A stretch of DNA of 64,000 nucleotides from CBDDFS01 sp965227255 (GCA_965227255.1 CBDDFS010000004.1:1-64000); one strand, 5' to 3'; counted from the stretch's first letter, positions 18,531-26,824 are shown. Numbers and translations are program-made. Notes: generated by a model not told the origin, from the sequence alone.

Positions 18531-19444
18531 TACTCAGAAATGATTTTGTCTATTCTTTTGATTATTAGTTTGTAGTCTTCATATGAAAACCACTCTATTT
18601 CCGGATATCTTTTGAACCATGTGATCTGTCTTTTCGCGTACCTGCGCGAATTCACTTTGATCTTTTCGATGGCCTCGTCCACTGTTATTTCACCGGCAAA
18701 ATACCGGAATAATTCCTGATATCCCACGGTTTTCAGTGCATTTTTATCCTTGTATTTATAAAGACTCTTAGCTTCATCTTCGAGTCCATTATTGATCATT
18801 TGATCAACCCTGTCGTTAATGCGCTGGTAAAGCATTTCACGATCCATTTCAAGGCCGATGATAAGTTGCTCAAAAGGCCGCTCTTTTGCTTCCGCATTTT
18901 TGAATTCAGACAGAGGTTTTTGACTTTGGTGAACGATCTCAATAGCCCTCATAATTCGCACAGGATTGTTCTCATCAATCGAATTGAGGGCGTCGGGATC
19001 TATTTGATTCAATTCATCCTGCAATGCTTCTATACCGTGTTCTTCAAAAAGTTTGTTCAGTCTGTTCCTGAGCTCTTCATCTTGACCTGGCAAGTCACCG
19101 GAAAAGCCATGCCATAATGAGTGCAGATAAAGGCCACTTCCCCCGGTAACAAAAACCACATCCTTCTTCTGAAACAATTCATCAATTATATGCAATGCAT
19201 CATTTTCATATTCCGAGACATTGTATTCTTCCTTGATGCTGTGCGAATTGATAAAATGATGAATAACCCGACTCAATTCCTCTTCAGAAGGTTTCGCTGT
19301 TCCGATGTTCATTTCCCGATAGAATTGCCTTGAATCAGCTGAAAGGATCTCTGATTTATAATATTCAGCAAGTTTAATAGTGAGTCCTGTCTTGCCAATG
19401 GCAGTTGGACCTACAACGTATACAAGTAATTTATCCTTACTCAT
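18530..19444 (-). CDS. miaA: tRNA dimethylallyltransferase
   Basis: This protein of 304 residues from ATG 19444 (a TTG one codon upstream is less likely) carries the P-loop GPTAIGKT at 12-19, the DSRQFYREMNIGTAKPS segment that binds substrate, and the YAKRQITWFKR motif near the C-terminus. It adds dimethylallyl to A37 of tRNAs reading UNN codons. The start overlaps the end of cca by 8 bases and the stop overlaps the ftcD start by 1 base, so the three form one operon. Confidence 0.96.
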   Translation of the reverse strand: MSKDKLLVYVVGPTAIGKTGLTIKLAEYYKSEILSADSRQFYREMNIGTAKPSEEELSRVIHHFINSHSIKEEYNVSEYENDALHIIDELFQKKDVVFVTGGSGLYLHSLWHGFSGDLPGQDEELRNRLNKLFEEHGIEALQDELNQIDPDALNSIDENNPVRIMRAIEIVHQSQKPLSEFKNAEAKERPFEQLIIGLEMDREMLYQRINDRVDQMINNGLEDEAKSLYKYKDKNALKTVGYQELFRYFAGEITVDEAIEKIKVNSRRYAKRQITWFKRYPEIEWFSYEDYKLIIKRIDKIISE

Positions 19445-20858
19445 CAACGGGTTTCAAACCGAGTTTAATTCCTTCTTCGATCATCAGTTTTTTTGCTGAT
19501 TCGAAGTCATTGGGTATCACGCCGTCGAGAATGGAATCTTTGATGATGTTCTTGATCTTTCCGACTTCTCTTCCCGGACCTATCTTAAAAGCATCCATGA
19601 TCATCTGACCACTGATCGGCGGTTGCCAGTTCTTCAGATGGTCTTTCTCTTCGACCTCTTTCAGTTTTTGACGAACTTTCTTGAAGTTTGACAGATACCT
19701 TTTCAGTTTGTCCTTGTTTTTAGTGGTAATGTCAGCTTCGCAGAGGATCATCAGATCGTCCAGATCATCCCCACCTTCAAATAATAGTCGCCTGATGGCT
19801 GCATCGGTCACAATGTCTTTTACCAGTGCAATAGGACGCAGATGAAGTCGAACTAATTTCTGAACATATTTCATCTGAGAATCGAGTGGAAGCTTTAGTT
19901 TCCTGAAGATATTCGGAACCATTCTTGCCCCCAGATCCTCATGACCGTGAAATGTCCAGCCAACTTTAGAGTCAAATCTTTTTGTAGGTGGTTTAGCAAT
20001 ATCATGCATGATGGCCGCCCATCTCAGCCATAGATTGTCTGATTTCTTCGCAACATTATCAAGGACCTGCAATGTGTGCAGGAAATTATCCTTGTGCGCC
20101 TTTCCTTCTCGTACATCTACACCACTCAGCTCTGTCATTTCAGGGAAGATGATATGGAGTAAACCGGTTTCGAACAACATCATAAAACCCTTGGATGGAA
20201 CAGGGGACAGAATGATCTTGTTCAATTCATCGATGATTCTTTCCTGAGACACGATCTCAATGCGCTGACAAGCTTTTTTAATTGATCGGTATGAATTCTC
20301 CTCAATATTAAAGTCGAGCTGACTGGCAAAGCGAATTGCCCTCATCATTCGCAGAGGATCGTCTGAATAAGTTTTGATTGGTTCCAGAGGAGTTTTAATC
20401 TCTTTGTACTCCAGGGCTAGAATACCACCGTGGGGATCGATCAGATCGCCGTAGTTTGCCACATTCAGTGAAAAAGCCATGCTGTTGATAGTAAAATCTC
20501 TTCTGTCCTGGTCATCTTTTAAGGTACCTTCTTCTACAATGGGCTTCCGACTCGACCTGCGATATGACTCCTTTCTGGCACCAACAAACTCGACTTCATA
20601 ATCCTTATGTTTCACCAAAGCGGTTCCAAAGTTCTTGTATTCACTTACTTTGGTGCCTTTACCGAGTTTTTGTGCCACTTTTCTGGCCAGATCAATTCCA
20701 TGACCGATGGTAACCACGTCTATGTCCTTGGTTTCGCGTTTGAGTATGCAATCTCTGACGTAACCTCCAACCACATAAGTATCCTGGTTAAGGTCCTGAC
20801 CAGCTTCGCTGATGATCTTAAAAATAGGATCAGATAGATGTTTGAGGTATTCCGACAT
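19437..20858 (-). CDS. cca: CCA-adding tRNA nucleotidyltransferase with HD domain
   Basis: This 473-residue enzyme starts at ATG 20858 (MSEYLKH); a TTG three codons upstream also exists. The class II nucleotidyltransferase head has GGYVRD (31-36) and the metal-binding DID (45-47), with RRDFTINSMAF and RMMRAIRFA typical of CCA enzymes. An HD phosphohydrolase domain (MHDIAKPPTK, near 260) follows. It builds or repairs the 3' CCA end of tRNAs and may also have phosphohydrolase activity. It is the first gene of the cca-miaA-ftcD run. Confidence 0.94.
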   Translation of the reverse strand: MSEYLKHLSDPIFKIISEAGQDLNQDTYVVGGYVRDCILKRETKDIDVVTIGHGIDLARKVAQKLGKGTKVSEYKNFGTALVKHKDYEVEFVGARKESYRRSSRKPIVEEGTLKDDQDRRDFTINSMAFSLNVANYGDLIDPHGGILALEYKEIKTPLEPIKTYSDDPLRMMRAIRFASQLDFNIEENSYRSIKKACQRIEIVSQERIIDELNKIILSPVPSKGFMMLFETGLLHIIFPEMTELSGVDVREGKAHKDNFLHTLQVLDNVAKKSDNLWLRWAAIMHDIAKPPTKRFDSKVGWTFHGHEDLGARMVPNIFRKLKLPLDSQMKYVQKLVRLHLRPIALVKDIVTDAAIRRLLFEGGDDLDDLMILCEADITTKNKDKLKRYLSNFKKVRQKLKEVEEKDHLKNWQPPISGQMIMDAFKIGPGREVGKIKNIIKDSILDGVIPNDFESAKKLMIEEGIKLGLKPVDE

Positions 20859-20923
20859 TAGGGCCAAAATTAGCTATTGAATAAGGCTTTGCAAAACAAC
20901 GAAAATGCTTTAATTGAAAACAT

Positions 20924-22718
20924 TCAGTCGTCGACTACTTTACCGAAGTATCGGATAACAGCATACATCAGCCCTATGCCGATCAATAAGCTTGCGTAAA
21001 AAGGAAATCCGAAGGAGGAAGGAATAGTGCCGATCAGAATAGCTATAATTCCCACACTAAGAGCATAAGGCAATTGAGTCCTGACATGATCGATGTGATT
21101 ACAAGATGAAGCCAGAGAGCTCAAAATTGTCGTATCTGAAATGGGGGAGCAGTGGTCACCCAAGACCGATCCGGCAAGTACGCATGACGTGACATTGTAG
21201 AATATATGCAGTGACTCAGCCTGCTCAAAACCGGCTCCACTGCTGATGCTCCATGAAAGTGGCAGTATCATTGGATACAAAATGGCCATGGTTCCCCAGG
21301 AGGACCCGGTTGCGAATGAGATGAATCCCGCGAGAATGAATGTGGCTACCGGAAGAGCGTAAGGTGATAATGCACCCGAGATGCTTCCGGTTAAAAAGTC
21401 GGCCGTATGAAGATCTTCGGTTATTGCTGAGAGCGACCAGGCCAGGATCAGTATAATCATGGCCGTTAACATGGTTTTAAATCCCTTGAGAATACTGCCG
21501 ACCGTTTCCTGTACATTGAGTAGTTTTTGGGTGAGTGTGAGAATGGCGGCAATAACAAGTCCACTGAGACTCGACCAGAGTAATGCCTTATACGGATCGG
21601 CCAGCCCTATTGTCGTGGAGAGCTTTTTAAAGAATCCGATTGACTGGTCACTCCAAACACTATCGTCATGGCCAGTGCTCAAAAGTCCGATAACGGTGAT
21701 AACGATAATAGATAAAACAGGAATGACAGCATTAAAGGACCTTTGAGGTGTTTTTTCATCAGGTTCAAAGTCCTTCATTTCCTGATCCGACACATTTACG
21801 GTCAGGTCATCACCGCTTTTGCGGCTGATTGCCGTTCGCTCAGCGCCGAGCATTGGTCCAAAATCTCTTTTCATCCAGACAAGCATGGCAATGAAGATCA
21901 ATGTAAAGACCGGATAAAATGAGAACTGAAGAGAATTGAGGAAGATTCCGTAAACGCTCGCATCTAGTCCTGGAATAGCATTCACTCCGTCCTGGATGTA
22001 GCCCAATTCCGCACCGATCCACGTAGTAATAAACGCAATGGCCGCAATAGGCGCCGCCGTCGAGTCGACGATATAGGCCAGCTTCTCTCTCGAAATTCGA
22101 AGTTTATCAGTCACCGGGCGCATCGTATTACCTACGATCAATGTGTTGGCGTAATCGTCAAAGAATATGGCGATTCCCAAAAACCATGTAGCCATTTGTC
22201 CGGAGCGCCTGCTTTTGGCAAAAACAGAGATTCGGTTCACAACACCCGAACATTCCTCCGTTTTTAGAAATAAGGCTTACCGTAGCGCCAATGATCATGG
22301 AAAAAACGATTACCGATAGATGGCCTTTATCATTCAGAGCATCAATAACATATGTATCTATAATTCTGAGGAAGGCTGTGAAGAAGCCAATCAGCCCCTG
22401 GGCATAGAGGGCAGGAATAAGACATCCAACAAAAATTCCGAGGAAAAGGGACAGTATAACTTCTCTGAATACCAGTGCAAGTAATATTGCGAGAAGGGGA
22501 GGGAGTATCGACAACCAGAGCGGAATAGGCGCAATGTCTTTCACATCGATAACATCGCCGTCTGCTCTGATTTCTATTTTACTCGACTCCTTTAATTTCA
22601 GGCCAATATATTTTCTGTCGGATCTGCCAAGAAGCTCCATTTTTTCAGAATTGACAAATAACTCGATATTCAGGTCGGCATCATGCTCAATAACGAGTTC
22701 TGATTCTATTCCGCTCAA
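20924..22718 (-). pseudogene. NhaC-family Na+/H+ antiporter interrupted by a +1 frameshift
   Basis: Two overlapping frames on the reverse strand together make one NhaC-type antiporter. The upstream piece (22718-22158) has a short exported-looking beta domain, then IPLWLSILPPLLAILLALVF and IIGATVSLISKNGGMFG. The downstream piece (22240-20924) continues with VVNRI, AKSRRSGQMATWFLG, FFDDYANTLIVGNTMRPVTD, ending in GDHCSPISDTTILSS and further helices. The join falls at GGG-T on the coding strand (forward CCC at 22245-22247); removing one base gives NGGMFGVVNRI in one frame. Coding similarity continues upstream: reading past a T7 run (22794-22800) gives a good signal peptide FFTFLLLSLSTSA, but no start codon is in frame, so a second offset is possible. 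Everything else is intact, so sequencing error, young pseudogene or recoding are all open. Confidence 0.8.
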
Positions 22719-22843
22719 AAAGGTTTCTGGCCATAATACAAAGACTTCAATATCCTCATTCGCTGAAGTCGACAGACTTAAAAGGAGAAACGTAAAAAAA
22801 CCTACAGATGGCCAATGACAACCATCGTCCGGCTTTACTCAAA

Positions 22844-23566
22844 TCAGATCAGGTTTGGTGTAAAGTTGGAATCATACAGATGAATGAAGCTATTCTTTTC
22901 TTCACTCCAGATATAAATGGAATTGTTCCCCGGACTTCTATCAAAGACAAAGTATCCTTCATAATTGACCAGGTATTCATGAAATTCTGATTGATACATG
23001 GAAGCAATATCAAGTCCTGTGTCTTTTTGATAATATCTACTTAACATTTTAGTGCGTTCATCAAAGGAAGAGTTCTTTTCCAATTTTTGCACAAATGCCG
23101 AACGAGCGATGCCTAAATAGAATAATGCATAATCCTGCAAACCTTCTTCCGACATATCCTTGCCGAAGTGCCAGTCGACCAGGTCGGCAGTGAGTACATA
23201 TTCATTCTTCCAAATCTCTGCACCACCTTTCAGTATTACATTCTTCACAATGCATTTGGAATTCTCGACATAGACCTCTTCAATCACGGTTTCGGTTTGT
23301 CCGTCACCCGTAGTATCATATTGATGTTTGGAGACTTTATGCAAGGGTTTTTCGCCCAGACCGAAGAGGAAATCTTCAAAGTCTTCGAAATCAACAAAAC
23401 TTTCACATGTCACAATCTCTTCATCTTCTCCGAGATCATTAATGTCTGTTTCTTCATCGTGCCAGAATACATTTGTTGAACCATCATCAATTGAGATATT
23501 CCTGATGAAAAATAGATTCAAAAGAACCAGGGTTGCAATACCGGGAAGCCAAAACTTTTTCTTCAT
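22844..23566 (-). CDS. Hypothetical exported or membrane-anchored protein
   Basis: This 240-residue protein has one N-terminal hydrophobic segment (FWLPGIATLVLLNLFFI, residues 5-21), an acidic stretch rich in Asp/Glu (about 36-66), and a calcium-loop-like DTTGDGQTE near residue 85. No family was recognised. It is transcribed away from the Crp/Fnr gene at 23645, with a 78-base shared promoter region. The NhaC-type gene follows downstream on the same strand, so the two may be co-transcribed. A role with the antiporter or under the Crp regulator is only positional inference. Confidence 0.65.
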   Translation of the reverse strand: MKKKFWLPGIATLVLLNLFFIRNISIDDGSTNVFWHDEETDINDLGEDEEIVTCESFVDFEDFEDFLFGLGEKPLHKVSKHQYDTTGDGQTETVIEEVYVENSKCIVKNVILKGGAEIWKNEYVLTADLVDWHFGKDMSEEGLQDYALFYLGIARSAFVQKLEKNSSFDERTKMLSRYYQKDTGLDIASMYQSEFHEYLVNYEGYFVFDRSPGNNSIYIWSEEKNSFIHLYDSNFTPNLI

Positions 23567-23644
23567 AATACTTGGAGACGAATTCCTGTCATGTAAAAAT
23601 AATAAATGCTGATGATTCTTTAATTTAGCTCCTCATTCACGAAT

Positions 23645-24304
23645 ATGAGCAAGGAAGAAATAAGAGACTTAGTAGAAGCACACTTCCCACAATTGATGGA
23701 AGAGGAGTTGAAAGAAGAGATCAGTAAGGTGGGACAGGTGCGAGTTGTTGACCAGGGGGAGATTGTTATAGACCTCGATGAGATCATATCATATTTACCA
23801 TTGATTTATGAGGGGACAATCAAGGTTCATCGCGAGGATGACGAAGGAAGAGAAATTCTGCTTTATTATGTTGAAGCCGGAAATACCTGTGCTTCTTCAT
23901 TAACCTGCTGCATGGCGGATAAAAGAAGTACGATCCGAGCCGAAGCTGAGGAAGAAACGCATTTCATTGCCATACCTATAGATTATATAGATGAATGGCT
24001 GGTTAAATACAAGTCCTGGAAGGAATTTATCATGAATACTTATTCATTTAGATTCGAGGAACTTCTGCATACCGTGGATGAACTGGCATTCAAGAAACTG
24101 GATGAAAGACTGCTGACTTACCTTGAAGACAAGGCTAAAGTTTCTGGAAACAATATTCTTAAAGTCTCTCATCGTGAAATTGCCTACGATCTGAATTCCT
24201 CAAGGGAAGTAATCAGTCGCTTGCTGAAACAGCTTGAAAAGATGGGTGAGATCAAGCTAGGAAGAGGTAAGATAGAGCTTTACGACAGCGCCGGAGTAGG
24301 TTAA
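23645..24304 (+). CDS. Crp/Fnr-family transcriptional regulator with a Cys motif
   Basis: This 219-residue regulator has a cyclic-nucleotide-binding-like beta-barrel at about 20-125 and a winged helix-turn-helix at about 170-212 (SHREIAYDLNSSREVISRLLKQLEKMG). A cysteine cluster, CASSLTCCM, places Cys82, Cys88 and Cys89 in the effector-domain loop where cAMP-binding proteins have the phosphate cassette. It differs from the N-terminal Fe-S cysteines of Fnr. Because tauE and a persulfide dioxygenase-rhodanese gene follow, these cysteines could sense reactive sulfur (inference). A 14-bp palindrome occurs 10 bases downstream of this gene, in front of tauE, and again in front of the cstB-like gene. 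Confidence 0.88.
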   Translation: MSKEEIRDLVEAHFPQLMEEELKEEISKVGQVRVVDQGEIVIDLDEIISYLPLIYEGTIKVHREDDEGREILLYYVEAGNTCASSLTCCMADKRSTIRAEAEEETHFIAIPIDYIDEWLVKYKSWKEFIMNTYSFRFEELLHTVDELAFKKLDERLLTYLEDKAKVSGNNILKVSHREIAYDLNSSREVISRLLKQLEKMGEIKLGRGKIELYDSAGVG

Positions 24305-24313
24305 TCTCTTTAT

Positions 24314-24327
24314 GTAATATTTATTAC
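24314..24327. promoter_or_regulatory. Probable Crp/Fnr operator in front of tauE
   Basis: The palindrome GTAAT-ATTT-ATTAC has a 5-bp perfect inverted repeat. Its centre lies 36.5 bases upstream of the end of an AACTTTG promoter-like element (24351-24357). The site before the cstB-like gene (25212-25225) fits the same pattern GTRAYAWTYATYAC at almost the same spacing. The spacing suits class II activation (centre near -41). It is probably bound by the regulator encoded just upstream. Confidence 0.6.
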
Positions 24328-24388
24328 GTTTTCACCGCACAAGCCTTCCGAACTTTGCGGAAAATTTCATTAAAATTTCTTTCCGCGA

Positions 24389-25207
24389 ATGGATCTCATG
24401 CTTGTTATCGGATACGTTTCTGCTCTTATAATTGGTATTTCACTGGGTTTGATCGGAGGAGGAGGATCCATCCTAACTGTTCCTGCACTGGTGTATCTTT
24501 TGGGTGTTGAAGCCATCACTTCTACAGCTTATTCCTTATTTATTGTGGGCATAACTGCTCTTGTTGGGGCGGTGCGGAGTTATTTTGCGCATGACATTGA
24601 TGTTAAAACCGGGATCATTTTTGCCATCCCTTCTCTTATTGCCGTCTGGTTCACTCGAGCCTTTCTGATTCCCACACTGCCTGACACCTTCTATGTCTTT
24701 TCTTTTGAAATGAGCAAAGATGTGGCCCTACTCTTGTTTTTTGCTGTTATCATGATCATGTCTTCAATTACAATGATCCGATCGAAGAACGGAGAAGAGG
24801 AGAGTAATGGAAAAAAGATATTGAGTCAAAGAGATGTCATGTTGATCATTATCGAAGGAACCGTGGTGGGCACTGTGACAGGAATTGTAGGTGCCGGAGG
24901 GGGATTTCTTATCATTCCTGCTCTTGTTTTATTTGCCAAGATCCCAATGAAACAAGCCATTGGAACATCGCTAATGATCATTGCCATAAAGTCGCTGATC
25001 GGATTTACAGGTGACATGATGAATCCTGGTATGGTATTTGATTGGACTCTATTGATGGTTTTTTCAGTATTGTCCATTATAGGAATGTTTATCGGAACCA
25101 GAATGAGACGGATAGTATCAGGAAAAAGCCTGAAGAAAGGCTTTGGATATTTTCTACTCATCATGGGACTGTATATGATTATTGAACGTATGTCGCACAT
25201 GCTCTAG
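24389..25207 (+). CDS. TauE/SafE-family sulfite/organosulfonate exporter
   Basis: This 272-residue inner-membrane protein has about eight helices in two homologous halves. Each half opens with the glycine-rich family signature: GLIGGGGSILTVPALVYLLG at 20-39 and TGIVGAGGGFLIIPALVLF at about 163-181. Family members move sulfite, thiosulfate or sulfonates. The neighbours (Crp-type regulator, CstB-like persulfide dioxygenase-rhodanese) match the tauE position in the staphylococcal cst sulfide-stress operon, so export of sulfite or thiosulfate made during persulfide oxidation is likely. ATG 24389 is preceded by the palindrome at 24314. Confidence 0.9.
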   Translation: MDLMLVIGYVSALIIGISLGLIGGGGSILTVPALVYLLGVEAITSTAYSLFIVGITALVGAVRSYFAHDIDVKTGIIFAIPSLIAVWFTRAFLIPTLPDTFYVFSFEMSKDVALLLFFAVIMIMSSITMIRSKNGEEESNGKKILSQRDVMLIIIEGTVVGTVTGIVGAGGGFLIIPALVLFAKIPMKQAIGTSLMIIAIKSLIGFTGDMMNPGMVFDWTLLMVFSVLSIIGMFIGTRMRRIVSGKSLKKGFGYFLLIMGLYMIIERMSHML

Positions 25208-25210
25208 CAT

Positions 25211-25226
25211 AGTGACAATCATCACT
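25211..25226. promoter_or_regulatory. Probable Crp/Fnr operator in front of the cstB-like gene
   Basis: AGTGA-CAATCA-TCACT is a perfect 5-bp inverted repeat with 6-base spacing, close to the general CRP site form. The inner 14 bases share the pattern GTRAYAWTYATYAC with the site before tauE. The centre lies 35.5 bases upstream of the end of a second AACTTTG element (25248-25254), 18 bases before the ATG at 25272. Confidence 0.65.
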
Positions 25227-25278
25227 TTATTGATTAAATTTATTTCGAACTTTGTATAAAAATTACCAGACATGAAGA

Positions 25279-26055
25279 TTGAACAGATATATACATCATG
25301 CATCGCCGAAGCAGCTTATTATATTGAGTCCTGAAGGTGAAGCAGCTATTATTGATCCTCTGAGAGAAACAGAACCTTATATCAACAGGGCGGATGAGGA
25401 CAATGCCAAGATCAAGTACATTTTTGAGACTCACTTCCATGCAGATTTTGTATCAGGTCATATCGACTTAGCGAAGAAATCAGGAGCCAAGATTGTTTAC
25501 GGTCCAACGGCACAAGCAGGCTTTGATATTGTTGTTGCCGAGGATAATCAGGAATTTGAGATTGGAAAAGTTAAAATCAGAGTTCTTCATACACCAGGAC
25601 ACACAATGGAATCTTCAACCTATCTGTTGATTGATGAAAATGGAAAAGAACATGCGATTTTTACCGGAGACACTTTATTCCTGGGTGATGTAGGAAGGCC
25701 GGATCTAGCCGTTAAGACTGATCTTACCCGAGAACAACTGGCTGGTCATTTGTTTGAGTCTTTGAGAAATAAAATAATGCCTTTGGCCGATGATGTAATT
25801 GTTTATCCTGGTCATGGCGCAGGATCTTCATGTGGTAAAAACCTTGCCAAAGAGACTGTTGATACGCTTGGAAATCAGAAGAAGACAAATTATGCCTTGA
25901 GACCAGACATGTCTAAAGAAGAATTTGTTGCGGAAGTAACGGAAGGAATTCTTCCTCCACCTCAATATTTCCCGAAAAATGCTGTGATGAACAAAACTGG
26001 TTATGACAGCATAGACGAAGTAATGCACAGGGGAGATGTGCCCTCTAATGGTTGA
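25279..26055 (+). CDS. Metallo-beta-lactamase persulfide dioxygenase domain (piece 1 of the cstB-like gene)
   Basis: This open frame covers the dioxygenase domain. The iron-binding motif is THFHADFVSGH, followed by HTPGHTMES, TGDTLFLGDVGRPDL and YPGHGAGSSCGKN, all typical of persulfide dioxygenases of the CstB/ETHE1 group. The only starts are TTG codons (25279 or about 25324), and its first 17 residues do not resemble the family. The proper N-terminus is in the frame starting at ATG 25272. Without a +1 shift at 25329-25332 the first strand of the fold would be missing. Confidence 0.75.
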   Translation: MNRYIHHASPKQLIILSPEGEAAIIDPLRETEPYINRADEDNAKIKYIFETHFHADFVSGHIDLAKKSGAKIVYGPTAQAGFDIVVAEDNQEFEIGKVKIRVLHTPGHTMESSTYLLIDENGKEHAIFTGDTLFLGDVGRPDLAVKTDLTREQLAGHLFESLRNKIMPLADDVIVYPGHGAGSSCGKNLAKETVDTLGNQKKTNYALRPDMSKEEFVAEVTEGILPPPQYFPKNAVMNKTGYDSIDEVMHRGDVPSNG

Positions 26056-26371
26056 TGAGTTTGAAGCCAAAATGAAGGAAGGTGCTTTGGTTCTTGACGT
26101 AAGAACGAAAGATGAATTCAGAGAGGGTCACATACCAGGCGCCATGTTTATCGGCATCGATGGTAACTTCGCTATGTGGGTGGGAGCTTTGATTGAAGAT
26201 CTGAATTCTCAGATTTTAATTGTTGCTCCGGAAGAAAGACATGCTGAAGTTGTGATGCGACTTGCAAGAGTGGGTTACGATCATGCCTGTGGATACCTGA
26301 ACGGTGGAATGAAGGCCTGGATAGATGCAGGTAAAGAAATTAAAACAGTTGATTCAGTAAGTGTTTGCTGA
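26036..26371 (+). CDS. Pseudo-rhodanese domain (piece 2 of the cstB-like gene)
   Basis: This 111-residue frame starts at an ATG inside the last codons of the dioxygenase piece. A rhodanese fold is clear (LVLDVRTKDEFREGHIPGAM, CGYLNGGMKAWIDAG), but the active-site loop reads APEERHAE with no cysteine. This is expected for the central pseudo-rhodanese domain of CstB. As a free protein it would be catalytically inactive. Confidence 0.7.
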   Translation: MCPLMVDEFEAKMKEGALVLDVRTKDEFREGHIPGAMFIGIDGNFAMWVGALIEDLNSQILIVAPEERHAEVVMRLARVGYDHACGYLNGGMKAWIDAGKEIKTVDSVSVC

Positions 26372-26669
26372 ATTGAGCGACTTGATGAAGAATGGTGGTG
26401 TGAATGTGCTCGATGTCAGAAAGAATGGGGAGTATGATGCAGAGCATGTTGAAGATGCCACTCATTTTCCGCTGGATTACATCAATGACAATATTGACTC
26501 ATTGGATAAGTCGAAAAAATATCATGTACACTGTAAAAGTGGTTACAGATCTATAGCGGCCATTTCCATTATGGAAGAAGCTGGCTTCGATGTGGTGGAT
26601 GTTAAGGGAGGTATGGATGCCATCCTTGAATCTGACATTCCTGTAACTGATTTTGCGTGTCAGGATTAG
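26361..26669 (+). CDS. Rhodanese domain (piece 3 of the cstB-like gene)
   Basis: This frame of 102 residues would start at GTG 26361, overlapping the previous piece by 11 bases. It has a complete rhodanese: NVLDVRKNGEYDAEHVEDA and the active-site loop HCKSGYRS with nucleophilic Cys, then VVDVKGGMDAI. Alone it could act as a sulfurtransferase; in CstB it transfers persulfide sulfur to sulfite. The frame joins piece 2 if one T of TTT at 26364-26366 is removed (DSVSVAELSDLM). A terminator follows 20 bases after the stop. Confidence 0.75.
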   Translation: MFAELSDLMKNGGVNVLDVRKNGEYDAEHVEDATHFPLDYINDNIDSLDKSKKYHVHCKSGYRSIAAISIMEEAGFDVVDVKGGMDAILESDIPVTDFACQD

Positions 26670-26689
26670 TTTGATATGTTGGTTAGGCG

Positions 26690-26719
26690 AACCCCGGCAA
26701 TTATTGTCGGGGTTTTTTT
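26690..26719 (+). terminator. Intrinsic terminator after the cstB-like gene
   Basis: An 11-bp stem (AACCCCGGCAA / TTGTCGGGGTT, one G-T pair) with a TTA loop is followed by a run of Ts. It closes the tauE/cstB-like transcript before the second Crp/Fnr gene. Confidence 0.9.
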
Positions 26720-26803
26720 ATGCCCTTTGTCGTGCTTCCGACATTAACTCACGACCCAAGGATATACTTTTACACCTGAATTTTCCAACTGCATCAGTCT
26801 TCT

Positions 26804-26811
26804 TACATTTG
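26804..26811 (+). promoter_or_regulatory. Bacteroidota -7 promoter element before second Crp/Fnr gene
   Basis: TACATTTG fully matches TAnnTTTG and lies 13 bases before the ATG at 26825. The predicted leader is only about 8-10 bases, A-rich and without a clear Shine-Dalgarno, as is common in the phylum. Confidence 0.5.
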
Positions 26812-26824
26812 AGAAAAAAAGAAG

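Larger units (their letters stand above)
25272..26669 (+). pseudogene. CstB-type persulfide dioxygenase-rhodanese fusion, split by three +1 frameshifts
   Basis: Read with three one-base corrections this is one 464-residue protein with the CstB layout: metallo-beta-lactamase-fold persulfide dioxygenase (1-255), pseudo-rhodanese lacking the active Cys (256-365), and active rhodanese with CKSGYR (366-464). The frame opens at ATG 25272 (MKIEQIYTSCIAEAAYYIES, a good match to the family's first residues) but meets TGA at 25332. The offsets are at TCC-T (25329-25332), CCC-T (26041-26044) and GTT-T (26363-26366). No other stop or lost motif is seen, which argues against old decay. The last two offsets fall at domain borders and leave overlapping frames (20 and 11 bases), so fission into separate proteins is another reading. 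Family role: oxidises glutathione or low-molecular-weight persulfide to sulfite and makes thiosulfate. Confidence 0.85.
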
